From: Flavobacterium aquicola
GTDB taxonomy: Bacteria; Bacteroidota; Bacteroidia; Flavobacteriales; Flavobacteriaceae
Direction of reading: 5' to 3'
Assembly: GCF_003385115.1 (NCBI RefSeq)
Contig: NZ_QUNI01000017.1
Location: 56,229 to 120,228 of the forward strand
Length of the DNA: 64,000 bases
Below, piece after piece: positions 8,195-15,965 of this stretch. The notes below the pieces were generated by a model that was not told the DNA's origin, did no database searches, and worked only from the letters and a program-made list of their open reading frames with translations. The stretch's first letter is position 1. Each line of letters begins with the position of its first letter. Both the position numbers and the translations under genes were made by a program.

Positions 8195-8937
8195 ATTTTC
8201 AGAAGATAAAAAGCGTTATAGTCGAAGATGAGTTGACGGCGCGTGAAGTGCTCAAAAATTATTTGGGTAAATACTGCCCGCAGGTAGAGGTTATTGGCGA
8301 AGCCCAAAATATAAAAGAAGCCGTTCCGCTGTTGCACGAATTACAGCCACAATTGGTTTTTCTGGATGTAGAAATGCCTTTCGGAAATGCTTTTGATGTT
8401 CTGGAAGCCTGTAAAGATTTGCATTTTGAAACTATTTTTGTAACTGCCTTTTCGGAATATTCGCTTAAAGCCCTGAACCAAAGTGCTGCCTATTATCTGC
8501 TGAAACCTATAAGCATTGAAGAATTGATTGTTGCGGTAAACAAAGTGCATCATCAAATCCTGAATCATGAAATTTTTAATAGAAACAAGATTATTATTGA
8601 AAATTTCAAGGAATCCAAACCCGAAAAACAACAAGTTATTCTGCCGACACTGGAAGGTTTTGAAGTCGTAAAAATGGAGGAAATAGTTCGGCTTCGCGGT
8701 AACGGCAATTTCACCGATTTGTATCTCCATAACGGAAGTAAAAAGATGGCGTGCCGTTTTTTAAAGCATTTCTCTGAAATTTTGCCATTGCCTTTCATCC
8801 GTGTGCACAAATCCCATATCATCAATCTGAATTTTGTGAAATCGTATAATAAAGGCGGTATTATTACGCTGAACGATTCGACCGAAATTGAGGTTTCCCC
8901 GACTTATAAAGAGGATTTTTTGAGGAATTTTAAATAG
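8191..8937 (+). CDS. LytTR-family response regulator
   Basis: Cytoplasmic DNA-binding response regulator partnered with the upstream kinase. Receiver domain at residues 8-125: acidic pair in IVEDE near residue 10, phospho-acceptor Asp59 in LVFLDVEMP, conserved Thr in TIFVTAF and Lys in YYLLKPI. The LytTR DNA-binding domain fills the C-terminal 100 residues, with IVRLRGNGNFTDLYLHNG and the typical FIRVHKSHIINL. 248 aa, full length. LytTR proteins bind paired short direct repeats about 21 bp apart, and two such pairs lie just upstream of this two-gene operon (5157-5188 and 6270-6297), making the VWA and SIMPL-like genes its likely targets. That link is inference. Confidence 0.93.
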   Translation: MNFQKIKSVIVEDELTAREVLKNYLGKYCPQVEVIGEAQNIKEAVPLLHELQPQLVFLDVEMPFGNAFDVLEACKDLHFETIFVTAFSEYSLKALNQSAAYYLLKPISIEELIVAVNKVHHQILNHEIFNRNKIIIENFKESKPEKQQVILPTLEGFEVVKMEEIVRLRGNGNFTDLYLHNGSKKMACRFLKHFSEILPLPFIRVHKSHIINLNFVKSYNKGGIITLNDSTEIEVSPTYKEDFLRNFK

Positions 8938-8945
8938 GGATTATT

Positions 8946-9027
8946 TAACCGCAAAGGGCACAAGGTAAAATCCGCTATGTTCGCAAAGCTTTGTGTTCAT
9001 AGCGCTTCCTTTGCGAACCTTGCGGTA
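8946..9027. repeat. Long imperfect palindrome built of GCAAAG units
   Basis: Arms of about 40 nt (from TAACCGCAAAGGGCACAAGG at 8946 to TTGCGAACCTTGCGGTA ending at 9027) meet at GCAAAGCTTTGTG. It sits between convergent genes and may end both transcripts. Related GCAAAG-rich tracts lie at 32229-32256 and 63741-63836. Confidence 0.65.
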
Positions 9028-9031
9028 AAGT

Positions 9032-10993
9032 TTAAAAATCAAACTCTTCTATAGTAGCTGTTGAGTCGATTACAGTTGTGTCCTTTATTTTAATATTTAA
9101 AAATGAGTGAGCACGTCCGGTAAGCGTTATAGGAGCTGACAGACCAATAGTGTCTTCAGGAACCAATAAACCACGGCGGAACATCAGATTTCTCAGGAAC
9201 GCCTGATGCTTGGTAGCATAGGATTTCTGAAGTCCTTCCTGATCAAACTGCCACATGAATTTTTTTGGTTTCGGAATTATTGTCGCTAAGAATAGACATT
9301 CGCGGACATTCAGATCGGCAGGTCTTTTTTGGAAATAGAATTCGGCCGCTTCGCCAATTCCATATACATTTGGTCCCCATTCTATAACGTTGAAATAAAC
9401 CTCAAGCATACGCTGTTTGCTCGTGATTCTGTTGTTTTCTATGATGTAAACCAACAGGATTTCCTCCAGCTTTCTTGACAGTGTTTTTTCTCGGGTAAGA
9501 AATACATTTTTTACCAGCTGCATGCTTATTGTACTCGCACCGCGGGAGAATTTTTTGGTACGTATGTTTTTAACGATAGACTGTTTGAAAGCTTCGTTTA
9601 TAAAACCGTGATGGGACATAAAAGATGGATCTTCGGAAGTTAAAACGCATTTCTGAAGATAAGGTGAGATTTGGTCCAAAGGCGTGTAATAAGGATTGCT
9701 TGCACCTACAAAAACTGGACGCTGAAGTTTTCCGTTTTCAATGGCGCGATAGGTAAATTCACTGTTTAATTTAGCCAGATTTACATTTCCGTATTTGGTT
9801 ATTTTTAGGTTGTCTTTTTTGATATCACTCGTAAAAACGATCTTGTTTGGCTTGTTTTTATTGAACATAAAATTCAATTTATAATCAAAGTTTCCAGTGG
9901 CTTCCATTCCTTGAAAATGGGTGAATAACCCGTCAGGAAGAGAACTTATAAAGTCTTGGGCTTTCATTTTTGGAATGCCAACTTTTAGTTTATAAACAGT
10001 ATCTTCTTCGGTGTTATAAGATAGATAAGGGTGTAATTTGATTTTATTAAATTGAAATGTAGAACTGCTGTCAATAGAAATAAAGTCGGAACCCAATAAG
10101 AAACGGTAATCGAATCTCGCATTTTTGATGATAACATCTTTATCTGCAATTTTTTTATGATTTATTTTTAAGTTCGCAATAGAACTGTATCCGTCTAAGT
10201 GTAGTTCGCCACCGCTCTTGTCAATATTTTGAATATTGAATCGAATAGAGTCAAAACTCATTTTTAGATTGTAGCGCTCATCGAAATAAGGAACTTTTAT
10301 GGCTCCAGTATCAATATTGAAAAATCGCAGATCTCCTTTCTTGTTTCTAGGGTCGGCGATTCCGTTGATTCTCCATCTTTGTGCAAATGAATTAGTTTTT
10401 ACCTCAATAGCTGATTCTAATTTGGTTTCAAACAAAGTTAATTTTTTGAAATTTACTGTTGCTTTTTTGCCATTATCGTCAATTTTGAAAACTAAATTTT
10501 CAAGTGTCATATCTGTGGGTACAAGATTGAGTACTTTGGATATTATGCGGTAAGCGAATGCAGCATAATCTCTTTTATTATCGCTTTTTGGTTCGTTTTT
10601 ATCTTTTTTCAAAAAGGCACCAAAGTTTCTGATTTTTCCTTTTTTTGTCAATTGAACATAACCATTTTTAATTTCTAGAGTACCTAGCTGAACATCTCCA
10701 AGGAGTAATTTCCATAAATTCACACTTGTCTTTATTCTTTGGATTTTAAAAATTGTGTCTAAATTGTGCGGAGCAAGTGTGATTTCATTCAATTCTATTC
10801 CTGAAACTCCATCAAATGATGCTTTTTTTATTGCAAAATCGCTGTTGTAGTCCAGTTTCATTGTGGCTGAAGCTTTGTCGATGGCTTGGTCCAAAAGTTC
10901 ATCTCTAAACATGAGAAAGCCAATTAAGAGTATGGCGATAATGATTCCAAGTATTTTGGAAGCTAAAAATAACTTTTGTTTGTTAGTTCTCAT
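9032..10993 (-). CDS. AsmA-like / GT51 transglycosylase-domain membrane protein
   Basis: Predicted peptidoglycan glycosyltransferase acting outside the inner membrane on lipid II. One N-terminal membrane anchor (residues about 10-30, ILGIIIAILLIGFLMF). Residues about 30-400 are strand-rich and AsmA/DUF3971-like. The GT51 domain occupies about 415-610 and keeps its main motifs: EDPSFMSHHGF near residue 454 (catalytic Glu of motif 1), RGASTISMQLVKN (motif 2), RKLEEILLVYIIE (motif 3) and VYFNVIEWGPNVYGIGEAAEFYF (cut here into 20 or fewer: EVYFNVIEWGPNVYGIGEA). There is no transpeptidase domain, so it is monofunctional but with an unusually long N-terminal part. 653 aa. It is convergent with the LytTR regulator gene and downstream of radA. 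Confidence 0.85.
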   Translation of the reverse strand: MRTNKQKLFLASKILGIIIAILLIGFLMFRDELLDQAIDKASATMKLDYNSDFAIKKASFDGVSGIELNEITLAPHNLDTIFKIQRIKTSVNLWKLLLGDVQLGTLEIKNGYVQLTKKGKIRNFGAFLKKDKNEPKSDNKRDYAAFAYRIISKVLNLVPTDMTLENLVFKIDDNGKKATVNFKKLTLFETKLESAIEVKTNSFAQRWRINGIADPRNKKGDLRFFNIDTGAIKVPYFDERYNLKMSFDSIRFNIQNIDKSGGELHLDGYSSIANLKINHKKIADKDVIIKNARFDYRFLLGSDFISIDSSSTFQFNKIKLHPYLSYNTEEDTVYKLKVGIPKMKAQDFISSLPDGLFTHFQGMEATGNFDYKLNFMFNKNKPNKIVFTSDIKKDNLKITKYGNVNLAKLNSEFTYRAIENGKLQRPVFVGASNPYYTPLDQISPYLQKCVLTSEDPSFMSHHGFINEAFKQSIVKNIRTKKFSRGASTISMQLVKNVFLTREKTLSRKLEEILLVYIIENNRITSKQRMLEVYFNVIEWGPNVYGIGEAAEFYFQKRPADLNVRECLFLATIIPKPKKFMWQFDQEGLQKSYATKHQAFLRNLMFRRGLLVPEDTIGLSAPITLTGRAHSFLNIKIKDTTVIDSTATIEEFDF

Positions 10994-11113
10994 GTTTGAA
11001 TGGAAATGGAAATTTTTTTACAGAGATTTCAAATTTACACAAATAAATGAGTGTAAGTCTGTGAAATCATTGTTAAACTTATTAATTGAGTTATTGATCT
11101 GTACATTTTGGTT

Positions 11114-12475
11114 TTATCCAAATAATTGGCTGGCTACATCTTCAATTTTAGCTACCAATTGAATTTTGATTCCAGTATTTTTCAACGCAATTTTATTGTA
11201 TTTAGATACAAAAATAGTTGAAAATCCTAATTTTTCAGCTTCCTGAATACGCTGATCGACACGATTCACAGGCCTTATTTCTCCAGAAAGGCCAACTTCG
11301 CCGGCAAAACAAAAACCTTTTTCGACTGGAATATCTTCATTAGATGATAAAATTGCAGCAACAACTGCCAAATCTATAGCAGGATCATCTACAGAAATTC
11401 CTCCAGTTACATTCAGGAAAACATCTTTTGCACCAAGTCTAAAACCGGCTCTTTTTTCTAAAACAGCCAAAATCATATTCAGCCTTTTTGCATTATATCC
11501 CGTGGTGCTTCGCTGCGGTGTTCCGTAAACTGCGGTGCTTACGAGGGATTGTATTTCGATCATCAATGGTCGCATGCCTTCGAGTGTGGTTGCAATGGCG
11601 GTTCCTGATAATTCTTCATCTTTATGCGAAATCAATATCTCGGATGGATTGGAAACTTCACGTAGTCCGCTTCCGAGCATTTCGTAAATTCCAATTTCGG
11701 CAGTGGAACCAAAACGGTTTTTTAGTGAACGCAAAATACGGTAAACGTGGTTGCGGTCCCCTTCAAATTGCAAAACGGTATCGACCATGTGTTCCAGTAT
11801 TTTTGGTCCTGCGATGGTTCCGTCTTTGGTGATGTGACCAATTAAAATAACTGGAATATTGGTTTCTTTGGCAAATTTAATTAGCTCTGCGGTGGTTTCC
11901 CGTATTTGAGAAATACTTCCGGCAGTAGATTCAATGTAATCAGTATGTAATGTCTGAATAGAGTCGATTATGACAATTTCGGGCTGAATAGTTTCAATCT
12001 GTTTGAAGATATTCTGAGTTTTCGTTTCGGTAAGAATGTAGCAATTATCTCCATCTGGAGTAATACGTTCGGCACGCATCTTAATCTGCTTTTGACTTTC
12101 TTCACCAGAAACATAAAGCGTTTTATAAGGTAATTTTAATGAAATCTGTAATAGTAATGTACTTTTTCCAATACCAGGTTCTCCTCCCAGAAGAATTAAA
12201 GAACCAGGAACAATTCCTCCTCCCAGAACTCTGTTTAATTCATTGTCGGTAGTGTCCAGACGAATTTCTTCGGCGCTGTCAATTTCGTTTATTCGTAAAG
12301 GTTTCGGAGCTTTGCTAGTTGTTGAAGGCTCACTTTTCCAAGCGACTTTTTCCTGTTTTTGAATAATTTCTTCGGCAATAGTATTCCATTCTTTGCAGGA
12401 ATTGCACTGACCCTGCCATTTGGCATATTGAGCACCGCAATTCTGGCAAAAAAAAGTTGTTTTTACTTTGGCCAT
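11114..12475 (-). CDS. radA: DNA repair protein RadA (Sms)
   Basis: Cytoplasmic ATPase that helps branch migration and processing of recombination intermediates. N-terminal four-Cys zinc finger with Cys10, Cys13, Cys24 and Cys27 (CQNCGAQYAKWQGQCNSCKEW trimmed: FCQNCG and GQCNSC). RecA-like core with Walker A GGEPGIGKST at 97-106, Walker B IVIIDSIQTL, and the RadA-specific KNRFG motif in RSLKNRFGSTAEIG. C-terminal Lon-like domain with GISVDDPAIDLAVVAAILSS and GEVGLSGEIR. 453 aa, normal length. Its start lies 2 bp after the stop of the preceding hydrolase-like gene, so they are co-transcribed. Confidence 0.97.
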   Translation of the reverse strand: MAKVKTTFFCQNCGAQYAKWQGQCNSCKEWNTIAEEIIQKQEKVAWKSEPSTTSKAPKPLRINEIDSAEEIRLDTTDNELNRVLGGGIVPGSLILLGGEPGIGKSTLLLQISLKLPYKTLYVSGEESQKQIKMRAERITPDGDNCYILTETKTQNIFKQIETIQPEIVIIDSIQTLHTDYIESTAGSISQIRETTAELIKFAKETNIPVILIGHITKDGTIAGPKILEHMVDTVLQFEGDRNHVYRILRSLKNRFGSTAEIGIYEMLGSGLREVSNPSEILISHKDEELSGTAIATTLEGMRPLMIEIQSLVSTAVYGTPQRSTTGYNAKRLNMILAVLEKRAGFRLGAKDVFLNVTGGISVDDPAIDLAVVAAILSSNEDIPVEKGFCFAGEVGLSGEIRPVNRVDQRIQEAEKLGFSTIFVSKYNKIALKNTGIKIQLVAKIEDVASQLFG

Positions 12476-12477
12476 TT

Positions 12478-13743
12478 TTATTGTTTTGGTTCTTCTGCAG
12501 CTGGAGTGTCTGTAGGAGCGGGGTCTGCTGCAGGAACATCCGTCTGTACATCTGTAGAAGTGTCTTGGCCTACTTTGCCTTTTATTTTTGGTTTTTTTGC
12601 AAAGGTTTTTTTCAATTCTTCAGCTTTGGCAAACATCATGTCTTTGGTTAGGTCAGCAATTTCTTCTTTGTTGAATCCTGACATATAATAACGTACAGCT
12701 CTTGGATTGTCGCCTTTTTTTTCGAACATAATTGCTAATTCATAATCTCCCAGCATGCTTTTCGGATAACTTTTATCTGCAAGAATAGCCAAAGCATCGA
12801 GTTCGTTATAGTCTTTGTTTTCCAGAATTGCAGCTTCAATAGCTTTAAAATCATTGATTCGTATTGGGTTTTTAATTCCAAATGAATTTTCAATTATATC
12901 ATATTTTTTCTTTAAATATTCAACATAGCCCTCTTTTAGAGTTACAATTTTGGTATTGTATTCCTGAACTGATATGGGCTGTATTGCTGAGAAAATTTGA
13001 TATAATGCTGATGGAATGGAATTCAAAACCAATGAATAATGAGAAGCTTGATTAAAATATTCAAATTTGTAATTTAAGTCAGGGTTTTGAATGGCTTTCA
13101 TGCCGGCATCAAGTTTTTTAATTCTTTGCTGCATCTTTTTTTCATCTCCATCGGCAGCAGATAAATAATAAAAAACAGGTAATTTGGCTTCAGCTGCCAA
13201 TTCTGGCAGTTTGTCTTCCATTTCTACAGGCAATTCAGGACTTAATGAGATATAGGCATTAAATAAAGGTTTGTCTTGATATAGGAAGAAATTTAAAAAA
13301 GATGCTGTAGTATCATGACCTGCAATTATTTTAAAATTGGTGGTTCTATATTCCTTTTGAATCATAGGAATAAGCTCTAGAGAAATAAAATCGAAGAAGT
13401 CTACACTTTTTCCGTAAGGAACCCCTGTTACAGTATCTACTCCGCAGTCAATAGTTCTTTGGTCATTTTTGTTTTGGCTGATCCCTACAATAATTACTTC
13501 TGGCAGTTCATCCCAATAAGAACCATAATTTAATGCACCCGTAAAAGGATTCATTAAATAATCCCCATCCAATACAAGTAGTAAAGGGTAGTGTTTGGCT
13601 TTGTTTTTTTCATATGAAGCTGGTAACGAAACATACAAATCTCTTTTTTCTTTTATTTTTTCAGAGTTAAAACTGATTGTTTTTACTTGTGCAAAACAAG
13701 AAACAGAAAAAAAGATAAGAAATGCTGTAAATAGATGTTTCAT
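12478..13743 (-). CDS. Exported alpha/beta-hydrolase-fold protein with Asp at the nucleophile position
   Basis: Resembles the esterase-D-like (PF00756-type) alpha/beta hydrolases. Signal peptide MKHLFTAFLIFFSVSCFAQ; the Cys in it is followed by FAQ, so normal cleavage is more likely than lipidation. The fold shows in YPLLLVLDGDYLMNPF (oxyanion strand), EVIIVGISQN and IIAGHDTTASFLNFF. In active members the last stretch is GHSxGG; here residue 144 is Asp and the Gly is Thr, so classic Ser chemistry is not possible. Later residues are helical with a TPR-like segment (ELAIMFEKKGDNPRAVRYYM), and the tail is Pro/Thr/Ala-rich. 421 aa. Directly upstream of radA. Activity uncertain: non-catalytic or Asp-based. 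Confidence 0.75.
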   Translation of the reverse strand: MKHLFTAFLIFFSVSCFAQVKTISFNSEKIKEKRDLYVSLPASYEKNKAKHYPLLLVLDGDYLMNPFTGALNYGSYWDELPEVIIVGISQNKNDQRTIDCGVDTVTGVPYGKSVDFFDFISLELIPMIQKEYRTTNFKIIAGHDTTASFLNFFLYQDKPLFNAYISLSPELPVEMEDKLPELAAEAKLPVFYYLSAADGDEKKMQQRIKKLDAGMKAIQNPDLNYKFEYFNQASHYSLVLNSIPSALYQIFSAIQPISVQEYNTKIVTLKEGYVEYLKKKYDIIENSFGIKNPIRINDFKAIEAAILENKDYNELDALAILADKSYPKSMLGDYELAIMFEKKGDNPRAVRYYMSGFNKEEIADLTKDMMFAKAEELKKTFAKKPKIKGKVGQDTSTDVQTDVPAADPAPTDTPAAEEPKQ

Positions 13744-13825
13744 ATAATTTGGAGTTATTTTGTGTAATTGAGCAGCAAGATAAACAATTATTCGGTGTAG
13801 TAAAGAACGATAAATTGTAAAATTA

Positions 13826-14176
13826 TTATGTCAAAGAATTATCTTCTTCATTTGGGAAAACAATCCAGGGTTTGAATGTTTTTGCTTCTTCAAAGTCCAG
13901 TGTCGCATATGAAATGATAATAATTATATCGTCTTTTTGTACTTTTCTGGCAGCTGGACCATTTAGGGTAATTATTCCTGAATTTTTTTCTCCGATGATT
14001 GCATAAGTGTCAAAACGTTCTCCATTATTAATATTTACAATTGATACTTTTTCCCCTTCTATAATATTTGATGCTTCTAATAGGGCTTCGTCTATAGTGA
14101 TGCTTCCGATGTAATTTAAGTCGGCTCCTGTAACTTTTACACGGTGAATTTTTGATTTAACAACTTGAATCTGCAT
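13826..14176 (-). CDS. panD: Aspartate 1-decarboxylase precursor
   Basis: Makes beta-alanine from aspartate for pantothenate (vitamin B5) synthesis in the cytoplasm. The proenzyme self-cleaves between Gly24 and Ser25 to form the pyruvoyl cofactor; the sequence has exactly this site in ADLNYIGSITIDEAL, with Lys9 (KSKIHRVKVT) matching the conserved N-terminal lysine. NGPAARKV is the conserved region of the C-terminal beta barrel. 116 aa, full length. The gene follows panC with 5 bp between them, so the two enzymes supplying pantothenate synthesis are in one operon. Confidence 0.97.
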   Translation of the reverse strand: MQIQVVKSKIHRVKVTGADLNYIGSITIDEALLEASNIIEGEKVSIVNINNGERFDTYAIIGEKNSGIITLNGPAARKVQKDDIIIIISYATLDFEEAKTFKPWIVFPNEEDNSLT

Positions 14177-14181
14177 GGTGT

Positions 14182-15030
14182 TTAATTTAATGAAATAGTG
14201 TCTATTAAGCGTACGTTGCTGATAAACACAGCAATAAACGCTCGGTATTTTTTGTTCTTAATTTTTATATCACAGGTGGTAAGAGTATCTTCATCTGCAA
14301 TTTCAAAGTATTCTAAAGTGAATTTTTTGTTTTTATTAAATTCGTTTTCAACCCATTGAGTTGTTTCTTTCACACTGCTATTTGCGAATTTCTCTTTGGC
14401 TCCCGTTAGTATTTCATAAATGATGCCTGCATCCATTCGATCTTGCAAAGTTAAGCGTTCATTTCGAGAACTCATAGCTAAGTTGTTGGTTTCTCTTAAA
14501 ATAGGACACATAATGATTGTCACAGGCAAATGGCTTTTCTCGACCATTTTTTTAACAATCTGCACTTGCTGAAAATCTTTCTCTCCAAAATAAGCATTTG
14601 TTGGCTGCACAATTTCAAAAAGTTTTTTTACAATCGTTCCGACTCCGTCAAAATGTCCGGGTCTGAATTTTCCTTCCATTTTATTTTCTAAACCGTCAAA
14701 ATCAAAAGATTGAGAAAGCGTTTTTCCTTCATATATATCTTCGACCGTTGGTGCAAAAACAATAATATCTGGATTTATTTGAGAGATTTTTATTATATCT
14801 TGATCTAGAGTACGAGGGTATTTTTCTAAATCTTCTGGATTGTTAAATTGTGTCGGATTTACAAAAATACTTACAACAGTTATCCCATTTTCCTGTACAG
14901 ACTGCTTCATTAACGACTGATGTCCTTTGTGCAGAGCACCCATTGTTGGAACAAATCCAATTGAAGAATTTGTAGTCTTTATTGAACGTAAATAATCCAT
15001 TAAAGCTGTTTTTCCATCGAAAATCTGCAT
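14182..15030 (-). CDS. panC: Pantothenate synthetase
   Basis: Joins pantoate and beta-alanine with ATP to give pantothenate, AMP and pyrophosphate; cytoplasmic. Nucleotidyltransferase fold with FVPTMGALHKGHQSLM (His34 and His37 of the HxGH motif), FVNPTQFNNPEDLEKYPRT, the pantoate site GKFRPGHFDGVGTIV, FGEKDFQQVQIVKK and the KMSKS-like loop LAMSSRNERL. 282 aa, normal length. First gene of panC-panD and divergent from the glycogen-synthase-like gene. A TAAGTTTG element on its strand sits about 24 bp before the start. Confidence 0.97.
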   Translation of the reverse strand: MQIFDGKTALMDYLRSIKTTNSSIGFVPTMGALHKGHQSLMKQSVQENGITVVSIFVNPTQFNNPEDLEKYPRTLDQDIIKISQINPDIIVFAPTVEDIYEGKTLSQSFDFDGLENKMEGKFRPGHFDGVGTIVKKLFEIVQPTNAYFGEKDFQQVQIVKKMVEKSHLPVTIIMCPILRETNNLAMSSRNERLTLQDRMDAGIIYEILTGAKEKFANSSVKETTQWVENEFNKNKKFTLEYFEIADEDTLTTCDIKIKNKKYRAFIAVFISNVRLIDTISLN

Positions 15031-15053
15031 GGCCGTTTTGTTTAAATTAGGTG

Positions 15054-15061
15054 CAAACTTA
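15054..15061 (-). promoter_or_regulatory. -7 promoter element of panCD
   Basis: Minus-strand TAAGTTTG matches TAnnTTTG exactly and would give a leader of about 20 nt. The -33 region is weak. Confidence 0.55.
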
Positions 15062-15092
15062 ATATTTTAGTCTATAACTGCATAAATTTTTG

Positions 15093-15100
15093 TAATTTTG
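15093..15100 (+). promoter_or_regulatory. -7 promoter element of the glycogen-synthase-like operon
   Basis: TAATTTTG matches TAnnTTTG and lies 37 bp before the ATG at 15138. No clear TTG is present at -33. Confidence 0.5.
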
Positions 15101-15137
15101 CGTGGTTTTTGTTGCCAATAATTAATCAATTTATATT

Positions 15138-15944
15138 ATGAAAGATAAGAGGATATTATATGTATCATCTGAAGTTGTACCTTATCTCGCTGAAAATGAG
15201 GTTTCATTAATGTCTTATGACGTACCAAAAATGATTAATGATCAAGGAGGGCAAATTAGAATTTTTATGCCAAGGTATGGAAATATTAACGAGAGAAGAC
15301 ACCAGTTACATGAAGTAATAAGGCTTTCTGGAATGAATTTGGTGGTAAATGATTTAGACATGCCTCTTATTATCAAAGTAGCTTCAATTCCAAAAGAAAG
15401 AATTCAGGTTTATTTTATTGATAATGAAGAATATTTTAAACGAAAGGCCACGTTTGCAGATGAAGAAGGTTTGATGTATCCTGATAATGACGAGCGTGCT
15501 ATCTTTTTTGCAAAAGGAGTTGTTGAGACTGTTAAAAAATTAAACTGGGTTCCGGATATTATTCATGTTCATGGATGGATGGCTGCTATGCTGCCAGTTT
15601 ATATGAAGCATTTTTATAAAAATGAAGCGTTGTTTTCGGACACTAAAATTGTCACTTCTGTTTACAGTCAGTCTTTTGACGGAACATTAGATGCTGAAAT
15701 GATTAACAAAGTTCGTTTTGACGGTATTCCAGATGAGGCTATTTCTGAATTGGAATTGCCGAATTATGAAAATATAATGAAGGCAACTGTCCGCAATTCG
15801 GATGCAGTAATCATTGCCTCTGATGCTCTCTCTCCAAGTTTAACAAAATTTATAGAATCTTCAGGTAAACCTTTTTTACCTTTGAAATTTAAGGATGAAT
15901 TTGCGGGCGCTTACACGGAATTCTACCAAAATATGTTGTTATAA
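15138..15944 (+). CDS. Half-length glycogen/starch-synthase-like protein (GT5 N-domain only)
   Basis: Matches only the N-terminal Rossmann domain of GT5 glycogen synthases: ILYVSSEVVPYL at the start, IRIFMPRYGNI, VYFIDNEEYF, YPDNDERAIFFAKGVVE and PDIIHVHGWMAAMLPVYMK. The C-terminal nucleotide-binding domain of a normal 470-aa enzyme is absent (268 aa). The KxGGL sugar-nucleotide loop expected after SSEVVP is replaced by LAENEVSLMSYDVP. It is therefore unlikely to polymerise glucose and may have a regulatory or scaffold role. It heads a run with the DUF4270 gene (21 bp gap) and glmS (8 bp gap), suggesting a tie to cell-envelope amino-sugar supply. Family certain, function unknown. Confidence 0.85.
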   Translation: MKDKRILYVSSEVVPYLAENEVSLMSYDVPKMINDQGGQIRIFMPRYGNINERRHQLHEVIRLSGMNLVVNDLDMPLIIKVASIPKERIQVYFIDNEEYFKRKATFADEEGLMYPDNDERAIFFAKGVVETVKKLNWVPDIIHVHGWMAAMLPVYMKHFYKNEALFSDTKIVTSVYSQSFDGTLDAEMINKVRFDGIPDEAISELELPNYENIMKATVRNSDAVIIASDALSPSLTKFIESSGKPFLPLKFKDEFAGAYTEFYQNMLL

Positions 15945-15965
15945 ATCAATTTTTTACGAATAAAT

